DNA of 64,000 bases from the NCBI RefSeq assembly GCF_007860125.1, contig NZ_SJPW01000003.1, positions 706,764 to 770,763 on the forward strand, written 5' to 3'. Below, piece after piece: positions 20,069 through 29,182 of this stretch (positions are counted from its first letter, which is position 1; every line of letters starts with the position of its first letter). The translations under genes were made by a program, and so were the position numbers. Under the pieces are notes generated by a model. It saw only the letters and a program-made list of their open reading frames with translations. It did not search any database and had not been told where the DNA came from. This DNA is from Rubripirellula tenax. GTDB taxonomy: Bacteria; Planctomycetota; Planctomycetia; Pirellulales; Pirellulaceae.

Positions 20069-20105
20069 ACGCAACCCTTTCTCCATCGCCACCGGACACC
20101 GAAAC

Positions 20106-22661
20106 ATGATTGCCACCGCAAATTGCGAACATCCGTCTGACCAGGAACTCGTTGAATTCGGATTCGGCCGCGTGCCGGCGGATCTCTTTGAACGTCTGCT
20201 AACTCACATCGAAGCTTGCGATCGTTGCCAGAAACGAATCAGCGAATCGGCCGGCAACGATTCCTTCGGTGCCGCTCTGTCGACCAGCAAAGCCGCTCAA
20301 CCCGACCCGGTCCTGGCCGAACCCGACTGCCAAGCGGCGATCTTTCACGCCACCGGATCGCCCGCGATGCGGCTCGATCACGTCATGCCGCCGATTGAAA
20401 CACTGGGTCCATATCGTCTGATCCGTCCACTCGGTCGCGGCGGGATGGGGGCCGTGTATTTGGCCCAGCACGAACGTCTGAAAAAGAAATGTGCGATCAA
20501 GCTGTTACCTCGAGCACGTTCGCTCGATTCGGTTTGGGTCGACCGATTCGATCGCGAGATGCAAGCCGTTGCGGCGCTTTCTCACCCCGGAATCGTCACC
20601 GCAACCGACGCCGGCGAGAGCCACGGTTGGCACTTCATGACGATGGAGTATCTGGATGGGCTGGATCTTTCCGCGATCGTCCGTCGCCTCGGTTCGGTCG
20701 ACATTGCATCATCGTGTGCGATCATGCGAGAGGTTTGTTTGGCGTTGTCGGCTGTTCACGATGCCGGTCTGGTCCATCGCGACATCAAGCCGTCCAACAT
20801 CATGCTGACGCGCCGTGGCGACGTGAAAATTTTAGACCTGGGCTTGGTCCTTGACCAAAGCAAACCAATGGCCGACATGCGTCTGACCACGGTGGGCCAC
20901 GTGATCGGAACACTCGCGTTCGCGGCACCCGAACAGTTGTCCGATAGCGACACCGTCGACGAACGAGCCGATCTGTATGGTATTGGCGCAACGTTGTTCC
21001 AAATGATTGCCGGACACGCCGCCCATGATTGGCAACGAGGCATCGCGCCGTTGGTCTTGGAAAAGTCCACGTTGCCCGCCAAACGTTTGAAGTCGGTGCG
21101 AGTGGAAATCCCCGACGCGATGGATGACTTGGTCGCTGAACTGCTGCAGCGGGATCCTGGCGATCGACCGGCCTCGGCAAGGGAAGTCGCCGATCGATTG
21201 AAACCGTTTGCCGCAACATCATCACTGAAACCAATCATTGCCAAGTCGATGCGAGTGAATGACCCCGACCCGATGTCGCCTCCTTCGTTGCCCTCGCTTC
21301 GCCCATCGTTGTCAAGCGATCCGCCGCAAAGCCATGTTTGGGCAAAGCGGATCGCCGCAGGCATGGGTGGCGCGGCGGCGATCGCGATCTTGGCCGGAAC
21401 GATCATCACGATCCAGTCGGAACGATCCACCGTCCGCATCGAAACCGATGATGCCAACGTTCGCGTGAATGTCGTGGAATCCGAAACCGAATCGGTACAA
21501 TCGTCTGCACCGGAGAAACAATTTAAGGGCAAGCCGCTTTCGTATTGGACCCATGTGTTGGAGATCGAACGTGATGTCGACACCTTGGGCGAAGCCATCA
21601 ACGCCGTCGTCAGCTTGGTCGATCCCGGCGATGTCGATGCCGCGACATCGATCTTGGTTTCCGCCCGTCGATTCGGCGGGTGGGTATCGAGTGGAGACAC
21701 GACCAAACCTTCGCAGTGGTACATGACTCAGTTTAATAATCAATTTTCAAGGATCATGCCCGACCCAGGGATCGCGGCGATCACTCGTGAACTTTCCAAT
21801 GGCAATGATCGCAGCCGATCGGCATCACTGTGGGCGATCACGGGTTTCGACTACACCACCTGGTCCGCGGATCCGGCGAACAACGAATCGGCTCTGCAAT
21901 TGCACGACAATCTTTGCGCATTGGTGCAAGACGGCAAGATGGAATCCGAGCAATCCACGAAATACGCCCAAGCCATCTCGCTGACGATTGCCAATCAGAT
22001 TCCGCTACCGTTGGAAAACGAACCGGGATTGATTGCGGCGATCAACGAAGGAATCACCGAAGCGAAAACATTCCGAACGCTCAAAGCCCGGTTCGCTGAT
22101 CCTTGGCCCAATGGACTCGCCGATATCATGCACACCAACGTATTGAGCGTCGATCAGTTTGTCGCCGCCCAGCAGCTGGGCATTTCTTGCCCATCCATTT
22201 TGGATGCCCGAATGTTGCTGGATCGATCTGAAGAATTTCGCGAACAGAGAAACCAATGGTTTATCGAGCGACTGCAAAAAGATCCCGAAACGTATGCTGA
22301 TGAAGCCGTTTTATTTTTGCACACGGCACCAGCAAGCGATTCGACCTCGCAGCCCAACCCGCCAGAAGTCATTCACCAAAACGAATCACTTTGGTTGAAG
22401 GCACTCGCCCGAATCGCGGATCACACGACGCGTCCCGATATTCTGCAGACTCGTTTGCAAACGTCCCAGCAATCGAGATGGTACGGACAGCGAATGGACG
22501 GTCAAGCCGACGCCGACATGGCTCAGACCATCGCCGACGCCATCGAAAGACTCGAACCGCGTGTCCAGATGATCCTAGAAAAGAACGCGGTCGATGGCGA
22601 AGGCACCGGTCCTTTCGGAAAACCGTTGCAAACGTCGCCCGGCGGGGGCGGAATGTTTTGA
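20106..22661 (+). CDS. Membrane Ser/Thr protein kinase with N-terminal anti-sigma zinc motif
   Basis: An 851-residue protein from ATG 20106 (an in-frame ATG at 20037 overlaps the sigma gene). The N-terminus has the anti-sigma zinc signature HxxxCxxC (HIEACDRC, His34/Cys38/Cys41). The Hanks kinase domain spans roughly residues 95-365: GRGGMGAVYLA loop, CAIKLL lysine, HRDIKPSN catalytic loop and DLGL in place of DFG, then an APE-type AAPEQL. One membrane span follows (GGAAAIAILAGTIITIQ), and about 390 periplasmic residues of unknown fold form the likely sensor. It probably holds the neighbouring sigma factor and releases or activates it on signal. It ends 10 bp from the convergent macroglobulin gene. 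Confidence 0.88.
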   Translation: MIATANCEHPSDQELVEFGFGRVPADLFERLLTHIEACDRCQKRISESAGNDSFGAALSTSKAAQPDPVLAEPDCQAAIFHATGSPAMRLDHVMPPIETLGPYRLIRPLGRGGMGAVYLAQHERLKKKCAIKLLPRARSLDSVWVDRFDREMQAVAALSHPGIVTATDAGESHGWHFMTMEYLDGLDLSAIVRRLGSVDIASSCAIMREVCLALSAVHDAGLVHRDIKPSNIMLTRRGDVKILDLGLVLDQSKPMADMRLTTVGHVIGTLAFAAPEQLSDSDTVDERADLYGIGATLFQMIAGHAAHDWQRGIAPLVLEKSTLPAKRLKSVRVEIPDAMDDLVAELLQRDPGDRPASAREVADRLKPFAATSSLKPIIAKSMRVNDPDPMSPPSLPSLRPSLSSDPPQSHVWAKRIAAGMGGAAAIAILAGTIITIQSERSTVRIETDDANVRVNVVESETESVQSSAPEKQFKGKPLSYWTHVLEIERDVDTLGEAINAVVSLVDPGDVDAATSILVSARRFGGWVSSGDTTKPSQWYMTQFNNQFSRIMPDPGIAAITRELSNGNDRSRSASLWAITGFDYTTWSADPANNESALQLHDNLCALVQDGKMESEQSTKYAQAISLTIANQIPLPLENEPGLIAAINEGITEAKTFRTLKARFADPWPNGLADIMHTNVLSVDQFVAAQQLGISCPSILDARMLLDRSEEFREQRNQWFIERLQKDPETYADEAVLFLHTAPASDSTSQPNPPEVIHQNESLWLKALARIADHTTRPDILQTRLQTSQQSRWYGQRMDGQADADMAQTIADAIERLEPRVQMILEKNAVDGEGTGPFGKPLQTSPGGGGMF

Positions 22662-22671
22662 CATCGTTCGG

Positions 22672-25600
22672 TCACTCGACCACGATCGGCAAACTTTCGC
22701 TGTGCGCCCCAAACTCGGGCGCGTACATGCACTGGATGTTCGCGAATCCGGTTTGATAGTTGCCTCGCAATTGCACCCGTGTCGAATACTCGAACACGTA
22801 GGTACCCTTTGGCAGATAGTCGATGAAGAAGTGGCTAGCCGTGTCTCCTGTCGATTCGTAGTAAGCCAGACCGTCCTGGAACTTATATCGTGAAAGCACG
22901 TTGACCGGCTCGGTACCGCTGCCGCGATAGTCCTTCAAATGAAGGTATTCCATGTCGCGGTCCGAACGCAGTACGATTCGCACGACCAACTCATCGCCGA
23001 CGTCGACCGCACCGTCCAATGAAACCAACTTCGGACCTTCGTTGGTGTTTTTCTTCACGTACAATTGCTTGGTCAACTTCAGCGGTGTGCCGTCGTGGGG
23101 AGTCACGTTGGCGATGTCTTCAAAATATTGCCAATGAATGCTGCCCCAGGCAACTCCGTCATCGACCTTTGTCACCGTGACTTCACCCAAATTCGGATTC
23201 ACCTCCGGACCGACAAACCGTTGCTCGAAGAATCCCGTTCCGGCTTCGACCGCCGTTGGCACGATCAACTCTCCGCCCAACGAAACCTTCACCAGCTCGT
23301 CCGACGCCAACAAGTCACTGCCGCGAAGCAGTAACGAATAGATCGCGTCGGCGGTCGCTTTCGTCGTCTTCCAATTCTGGGTCTGCTTTTGTTTTAGCAG
23401 CCAAACCTTACAGTCCTCGACCGCGTCGGCGTCATCCATTACCTCGTCGAACGCCTCGATCATCATCGCCTGCGTCTCGATCGGCGCGGCATGCCACCAC
23501 CAAGCGTTCTCGGCGTCACGCCAAAACATGCCCAGATCTTCGCTGCTGACTGATCGCTCTTTGATCGACTTGATGATCGATTGCGCCGTCGCGTTCTGTC
23601 CGATTCGCTTCATCGCGATGGCGATGTGAGCCTGCGATTGTCGGCTGCGAAGTTCCAACCAATGCTTTTCGGATTGGGCCACCCAGTAATCGAATGCTGC
23701 TTGATGCTCTGGTGCAACGGGATGTTCTTTCAAGAAAAAGCTTCGGCCATACAGATACATCGCCACCGTTGACGACAGGTGATCTTTCGACCGATCCCCA
23801 GCGGGGATTTCGTCATGCCACTTCTTCATCCAGGCGTCGAGCCGATCGAGCGAGCGAATGGCCGCCGAGACGTCGATGTCAACGCCCAAATGCCGCATCC
23901 GACCGAACCCGGTTGTGATGTATAACGTGATGTACTCGTTCGATCGGCCACCGGGAAACCAAGGCCACGTCCCGTCACCCAACTGTTGCTCGGCCAATTG
24001 ATTCATCGCCCGCGCCGTCTCGCTGTCCAAACGATTGGCGTCGAACAAAACACCGACATTGCGACGGGCTTGGCCCTCGTCATCGGCTTGGCGGACCCAT
24101 GGTGTTTCTTCGATGACGACCGACTTCAGATCTTCGTTTTGGTTCAGCGGGCTGTCCAGTGCCGGTTTCGCTCGCCACTGGTCCAACACTCGCTTGATCT
24201 TCGGATCGCTCTTGGCGATGTGACGTGCGATCGAGTTTGCATACAAACGATTGAACGTCTGTTCGCTGCATTGATGCGGGTACTCCATCAAGTACGGCAG
24301 CGCCATCACCGCATACCACGACGGATTGGAAACCATTTGCGCGGTCACCGATTGATGCTCGATCGAATCCGAATCGCCCGATTTGAGCAGCTTTTCAAAC
24401 TCGAATGTTTTTGTTTGCTTACCGCGAATCGGTAGCCCGATCGACTCGGTAATTAATACGCGACGTGAAAGAACCGGAAGGTAGCCCTCTTCGCCATCCG
24501 ACAATCGCCCCGTCGATGCGACGGCCTTGTAGGTCAAAACCCCCAACCCATCGGCCACCTTGACCCGCCATGCCAGCGTTTGCGATTGCCCCGCAGCGAT
24601 CTCAAAGGACTTTTCGTTGGACTCGTTCGCCAACCGATCATCCACAAACTTTCCCGTGCGTGCGTCCGCGAACGTCAAGCGTGCCGAACCGGTTTGCCGC
24701 GTCGGTGATTGGTTGGCGACCTTGACCGTGAATTCAATCTCGTCGCCTTCGCGCAGGAATCGCGGCGGGTTGGGAACGACCATCAAGTCCTTTGCCGTCA
24801 CGATCGTGTCGGTCAACGAACCGCTGCGAAGGTCTCTGTCGTGCGAGAAACTCAAGAACTTCCATTCGGTAAGCGCCTCGGGCATCGTGAACTCCATCCG
24901 TACCGAGCCATCGTCGCCCGCCATCAACTGGGGATAGAAAAACGCCGTCTCGTTCAAATTCGTTCGAACCGAAACGTTGTCGAAATCGACTTTCGGCGTC
25001 TCATCGATCGAGGTTGGCGGCTCTTCGCTGGCGGCGAAATCCATGGTCGCGGGGGCCGGCGCGGCGCCGTCCATCATCATCGCCTCGGCCATCGGCGCAC
25101 CTTCGGCGATACTTCCGGCACCTTTCATCATCATCCCACGCTGCATCATTCCATAGCTGCGGCCGACTCGCAGCCCGAACATCGGTCGGATCAATGAATC
25201 GGGCAGTCGCGGATAGGCCAACGATTCGTCTCGCCGGTCGACCGTCCAGCGATTGGATATCGTCTGCAAGTACTTGGGCGTGTTTTCGAACGACGACGAC
25301 AGTCGCGTTCGTTCGTGGCGAAACACGTTGAATCGATCTTGCCATTGATGCGGCAAAAACGCGTCGAGCGATGCGTCATAGAGCGTCGCCACCATCTCAG
25401 CAGCCGCTGGAGCGGCGTCCGGTCCTTTGATCACCGCGGTCCAAGTTTCTTTCGCACCGGGGCCCAGCTTTGAAACTAAGTGCTCCCAAGTAACGTCCAA
25501 GCGTTTGTTCGTCCACGGAATGTCGACCGTGCGTTGTTCAAGGTGGGCCCGGTTGTCTCGAACCATCGTGACACGCAGAGTGAACCCGCCTCGCATGGCT

Positions 25601-28600
25601 TCATTCACCGATTGTTTGATCTGCGACTGAGTCGACGCCGCATCGGTCCAATAGCTTTGGTTGATCTTTCCGCGATGCTCGATCTCGATGAACGCGCGAG
25701 CCGACTCGTATCCGCTTCCCCAAATAGCCAGAAACTCTTCGCCCGGCTCAACGGATTCTTTCTGTAACTCGAGATGGAACGGGATCTTCGCATCGAATCG
25801 CTTTGCGTCGGGATCCAATACATGCACAGGAAGTTCGGCGCGGACTTCCTTGCCAAACGCATCGGACGTTTCCAACACGGCCCGGTAGAGCCCCGATGCA
25901 AGGTCGACCTTGACCGTCGTCGAACCCGACGCATCCGTCATGACCGCTTGCTCGAAAACGACTTCACCCAGCGGCCAAGAATCCGGATTCGCCCAGTCCG
26001 GTTCCGGCTTCGATCCATCACGAGGCTTCACGAATTCGGGTCGCCGATAGAGCTGGACCAACCGCGGACGAGTCGTCGAATCCGGAGCGGTCAATCGGTA
26101 GATTTTCAAGCGACCGTCGGCACCGCGAAGCTCGCCGTCCAGCGATTCCGTGCGCACCTTGATTTCAGTCGGCGATTGATCCGTCAACCAATCCACGGTT
26201 GTCATCGACGCCGTCAAAGCGACATAGCCGATTCGAATCGAACGTTGATCCGAACGCGTCTCGCCCGTCGTATCGGTGACGTCGGCGTAGACAACGTAGT
26301 CGAAGGTGGGTTGCGATTCCTCGGCGACCGACGTGTCTGGATTGGCCGTGAACGGCACTTTGAAACTGCCCAAAGCGTCCGTCGTTGTGGTCCCGTGCGC
26401 AATTTCTTGGCTTTCGCCTTGCACCGGCGGCATCCACCAACACGATCGCAACCACCAAATCGGATAGCGAACATTGCGCACGACGCGGTACGAGACCGTC
26501 GCCCCATCCACGGACGCTCCGGTGTAAGCCGTTGCCACTCCCGCGACGACAACTTCTTCGCCAAGTTTCACATCGGCTCTCGGCGATTCCAGATCGACGC
26601 GAAACTTCGGCCGTTTGTATTCCTCGACCGTGACCTGAGTCTGGCCTCGCGGTTGCCCTTGGACCGCCAGCGTCATGCGTCCCGTCAAGCGGTCGCGCGG
26701 CGCTGTGACGCTTGCTGCGAAGCTGCCGTAGTCGTTCGTGCGAAGATTCAATCGCTCGATTTCCTTGCCGTTGACATCCGAGAATACGATCGAAACGCTC
26801 TTTCGTTTCATCACGGCATAGTTGTCGTTGGTTTGGTTGTATGTCAAACAGATCCCCTTGAACTGGATCATCTGACCCGGACGATAGATCGATCGGTCCG
26901 TGAAAAATACGGTCTGTTGTACCGTCGCTTGCGAGCGATTGGATTGATACAAATGCAGCGGATTCGCCGTCGCCAATTCTTGACCGTGATGTGACGCCAA
27001 AAAGAAAACCTGTTGCCGGCTCGCGCCCGAAATACGGAACATTCCGTTGGCGTCGGTGCGGACCGTTTTCATCGCCCGACGTGTTTGCGATGGTTGATCA
27101 AACGACCACGTTTCGACCGTTGCACCTTCGATCGGTTCGCCCGATCGAGCGTTCAAGACGAAACCGTCGATCAGACTCTCGCTGCCATGATTGCGAGTCA
27201 CAATCGACAAATCGCTGACCCAAACTTCGCATAGCGAAATTTGGTTGTCTTCCACGGCAAAGTGGACATCGTGGCTGGCAATCAAGTAATACGAACCCGC
27301 GGCGGGCACTTTCGGCGGCGCGACCGATTGCACTCGTTGCTGAAAATCGTCGGTGGCCGGCAAATCGGCCATCCAACTGACTTCGGGTTCTTTCGTTAAC
27401 AACTCGGATCGTTTGCCCGTGTCGAGTTGCTCGACGCCCCAACGCTTGCTGCTGATGAATTCACGAAAATCAAACCTCACCAATCGGAAGTAGATTTTGG
27501 TGACGTTGCGGTACGTGATGTCGATGACGGGGCCGCCAGCATCGCTGTGGCCTTTCGGTTCGTTGCCCGGCCAATTCCAAACCCGTTCGGTGACAACGCC
27601 CGACGAACGAGACTCGATCTCTTGGATCAGGTTGTAGCAACCACGACCGCCCACCGAATCGGGATACTTGTTCAAGCCCTGTGTCGCGACCCGATGTGCG
27701 GCGACCAAGTCACCGCTTTCGCGCAGCGACTCACCCAAACGGTGCAAGGCACGAGCCGCCACGGGGTTTTCGGAATTGGATTCCGCAAAGCGACGAAGCG
27801 CCGCTTGAAACCGCTGTGACTTCGATTCTCCAAATGCTTGATTTTCGGCAAAGATCAGCCGCCGCAAGTCGGTGTCGAAGAACGCCGATCGGTCGGAGTC
27901 GTTTTGGTGAAAACGAATCAGCGATTGAAACTGTTTGATCGCCGCAAGCGTCAACGAGTCGGCGTCGTCGGTCGCCGGTTCCCAACGGATGAACGCATCG
28001 GCATCGTCGAGAGCCGGGCCGTCAGCCGAAAACTCGAACTTGTCCTGTTTCGCCGATCCGGCTTGTTCACCAGATGCGTAGAAATCGATCGCGTTGTGAC
28101 CGAGGACATCGTAAAGCGTCGGACGCAGTTCCGTCGCCCCGTCCATTCCATCAAGCAGCTCGCGATATAGATCGACCGTCGTCGACTCTAGCAGAGACGT
28201 GGATCGAAGCGCCGTTTCGAACTGGTCCCGGATTTTTTCCAAGATCCGAGCCAAGTCCCAGGTGGTGATGTCGTCACCGATCGAGTCGGCGGCGGTCGCA
28301 TCGGTTTGCGTTCTCTGCAAGTAACGCCATCGGTTTTGTTGGAAGTAGTGCCAATACCAATTGGCAAGGATCGCCTCCATCGCCGGCTTCATCGGATCGG
28401 GGGACGGATCGATTTCGGCGCGCAGCCGCGTGATTTTTTCTTCCGGTTGGTTGCCTTCGATCTCGCCCTCCAAAGCGATCTTCCAACAAACCGCTTTTAC
28501 GGCAGCATCGTAGTTCTGCGCCGCTTTCGTCGATCGGATGATCGGGACCAGCCGTTCGATCGCCGTCTTGGGCAGCCCTTTCTGGATCGCCTCTTCGACT

Positions 28601-28725
28601 GATTTCCATGACACGTCGTTCGTATCCTGAGCAAGAGAGGGTTTTGCCATCGAAGACATAGCGGTCGCCAACAGCAGACCGAGGATCGACAGGGAACGAA
28701 ACGATAAATAGCGGTGACCGATCAC
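22672..28725 (-). CDS. Alpha-2-macroglobulin family protein with thioester motif
   Basis: About 2017 residues. The GTG at 28725 is preferred because an AAGGA-like site precedes it and a signal peptide follows at once (LSILGLLLATAMSSMAKPSLAQ); a longer frame begins at 28782. The N-terminal 400 residues are helical. Then come the MG1/MG2-type beta domains (FFTDRSIYRPGQMIQFKGI, VTVEEYKRPKFRV), the YfhM-like middle and the A2M domain (MEFTMPEALTEWKF). The thioester motif CSEQ has its Cys at residue 1486, inside YPHQCSEQTFNRLY. An alpha-toroid and a receptor-binding-like end complete it. Such proteins trap foreign proteases in the periplasm. No penicillin-binding protein 1C gene, the usual enterobacterial partner, is adjacent. 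Confidence 0.92.
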   Translation of the reverse strand: MIGHRYLSFRSLSILGLLLATAMSSMAKPSLAQDTNDVSWKSVEEAIQKGLPKTAIERLVPIIRSTKAAQNYDAAVKAVCWKIALEGEIEGNQPEEKITRLRAEIDPSPDPMKPAMEAILANWYWHYFQQNRWRYLQRTQTDATAADSIGDDITTWDLARILEKIRDQFETALRSTSLLESTTVDLYRELLDGMDGATELRPTLYDVLGHNAIDFYASGEQAGSAKQDKFEFSADGPALDDADAFIRWEPATDDADSLTLAAIKQFQSLIRFHQNDSDRSAFFDTDLRRLIFAENQAFGESKSQRFQAALRRFAESNSENPVAARALHRLGESLRESGDLVAAHRVATQGLNKYPDSVGGRGCYNLIQEIESRSSGVVTERVWNWPGNEPKGHSDAGGPVIDITYRNVTKIYFRLVRFDFREFISSKRWGVEQLDTGKRSELLTKEPEVSWMADLPATDDFQQRVQSVAPPKVPAAGSYYLIASHDVHFAVEDNQISLCEVWVSDLSIVTRNHGSESLIDGFVLNARSGEPIEGATVETWSFDQPSQTRRAMKTVRTDANGMFRISGASRQQVFFLASHHGQELATANPLHLYQSNRSQATVQQTVFFTDRSIYRPGQMIQFKGICLTYNQTNDNYAVMKRKSVSIVFSDVNGKEIERLNLRTNDYGSFAASVTAPRDRLTGRMTLAVQGQPRGQTQVTVEEYKRPKFRVDLESPRADVKLGEEVVVAGVATAYTGASVDGATVSYRVVRNVRYPIWWLRSCWWMPPVQGESQEIAHGTTTTDALGSFKVPFTANPDTSVAEESQPTFDYVVYADVTDTTGETRSDQRSIRIGYVALTASMTTVDWLTDQSPTEIKVRTESLDGELRGADGRLKIYRLTAPDSTTRPRLVQLYRRPEFVKPRDGSKPEPDWANPDSWPLGEVVFEQAVMTDASGSTTVKVDLASGLYRAVLETSDAFGKEVRAELPVHVLDPDAKRFDAKIPFHLELQKESVEPGEEFLAIWGSGYESARAFIEIEHRGKINQSYWTDAASTQSQIKQSVNEAMRGGFTLRVTMVRDNRAHLEQRTVDIPWTNKRLDVTWEHLVSKLGPGAKETWTAVIKGPDAAPAAAEMVATLYDASLDAFLPHQWQDRFNVFRHERTRLSSSFENTPKYLQTISNRWTVDRRDESLAYPRLPDSLIRPMFGLRVGRSYGMMQRGMMMKGAGSIAEGAPMAEAMMMDGAAPAPATMDFAASEEPPTSIDETPKVDFDNVSVRTNLNETAFFYPQLMAGDDGSVRMEFTMPEALTEWKFLSFSHDRDLRSGSLTDTIVTAKDLMVVPNPPRFLREGDEIEFTVKVANQSPTRQTGSARLTFADARTGKFVDDRLANESNEKSFEIAAGQSQTLAWRVKVADGLGVLTYKAVASTGRLSDGEEGYLPVLSRRVLITESIGLPIRGKQTKTFEFEKLLKSGDSDSIEHQSVTAQMVSNPSWYAVMALPYLMEYPHQCSEQTFNRLYANSIARHIAKSDPKIKRVLDQWRAKPALDSPLNQNEDLKSVVIEETPWVRQADDEGQARRNVGVLFDANRLDSETARAMNQLAEQQLGDGTWPWFPGGRSNEYITLYITTGFGRMRHLGVDIDVSAAIRSLDRLDAWMKKWHDEIPAGDRSKDHLSSTVAMYLYGRSFFLKEHPVAPEHQAAFDYWVAQSEKHWLELRSRQSQAHIAIAMKRIGQNATAQSIIKSIKERSVSSEDLGMFWRDAENAWWWHAAPIETQAMMIEAFDEVMDDADAVEDCKVWLLKQKQTQNWKTTKATADAIYSLLLRGSDLLASDELVKVSLGGELIVPTAVEAGTGFFEQRFVGPEVNPNLGEVTVTKVDDGVAWGSIHWQYFEDIANVTPHDGTPLKLTKQLYVKKNTNEGPKLVSLDGAVDVGDELVVRIVLRSDRDMEYLHLKDYRGSGTEPVNVLSRYKFQDGLAYYESTGDTASHFFIDYLPKGTYVFEYSTRVQLRGNYQTGFANIQCMYAPEFGAHSESLPIVVE

Positions 28726-29032
28726 TTTAACATCCTTTGAAATCGTCAGCGGAGGTCCATCCCCATTGTCCCTCGCTGGCACGCCTCTTACACAGGGGTA
28801 CGGACGGCCAAATTGCGGATTTCTGGATATCCACGGTGGCCAACCGGGCGTCGGTATACGATTCGGATCACAGTCGGGAAGCCGACAACTCAGATCACGG
28901 TCGATTCACCCAGCCAGCTGCCAACTCGCCGGGCATGGATTAAAATTGGGTGTAGCATCCCGGTCGACGCGGAGCCACGAAAATGGTCAATTGTTGGGGA
29001 TTCGAGAAGTTCGCCGCGGATGCAAATCCGAA

Positions 29033-29118
29033 GCCCTGGTGGTGGAATTGGCAGACACAGCAGATTTAAAATCTGCCGGGCGGTTACGCCCTTGCGGGTT
29101 CGAGTCCCGCCCTGGGTA
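29033..29118 (+). tRNA. tRNA-Leu (anticodon TAA)
   Basis: An 86-nt class II tRNA. The D-arm is GTGGAATTGGCAGACAC, the anticodon stem is GCAGA/TCTGC with loop TTTAAAA (anticodon TAA), the long variable arm is GGGCG-GTTA-CGCCC, and the T-arm is GCGGG-TTCGAGT-CCCGC. The acceptor strands are GCCCTGG and CCTGGGT, giving a G1-U72 wobble as in other bacterial tRNA-Leu and one U-U mismatch at pair 5-68. CCA is not encoded (ACT follows). It lies between the macroglobulin and DUF1570 genes. Confidence 0.95.
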
Positions 29119-29182
29119 CTGGTATGGGAAAGGCGTGGGCATCGGCGGCGTTTGCGACCGAATGGGCGCCAAGTGATTGGAA

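Noticed and set aside
25774-26994. A 406-codon plus-strand frame inside the macroglobulin gene
   Set aside because: It is antisense to a well-supported protein, is extremely Arg-rich and has no family features; it reflects codon bias on the opposite strand.
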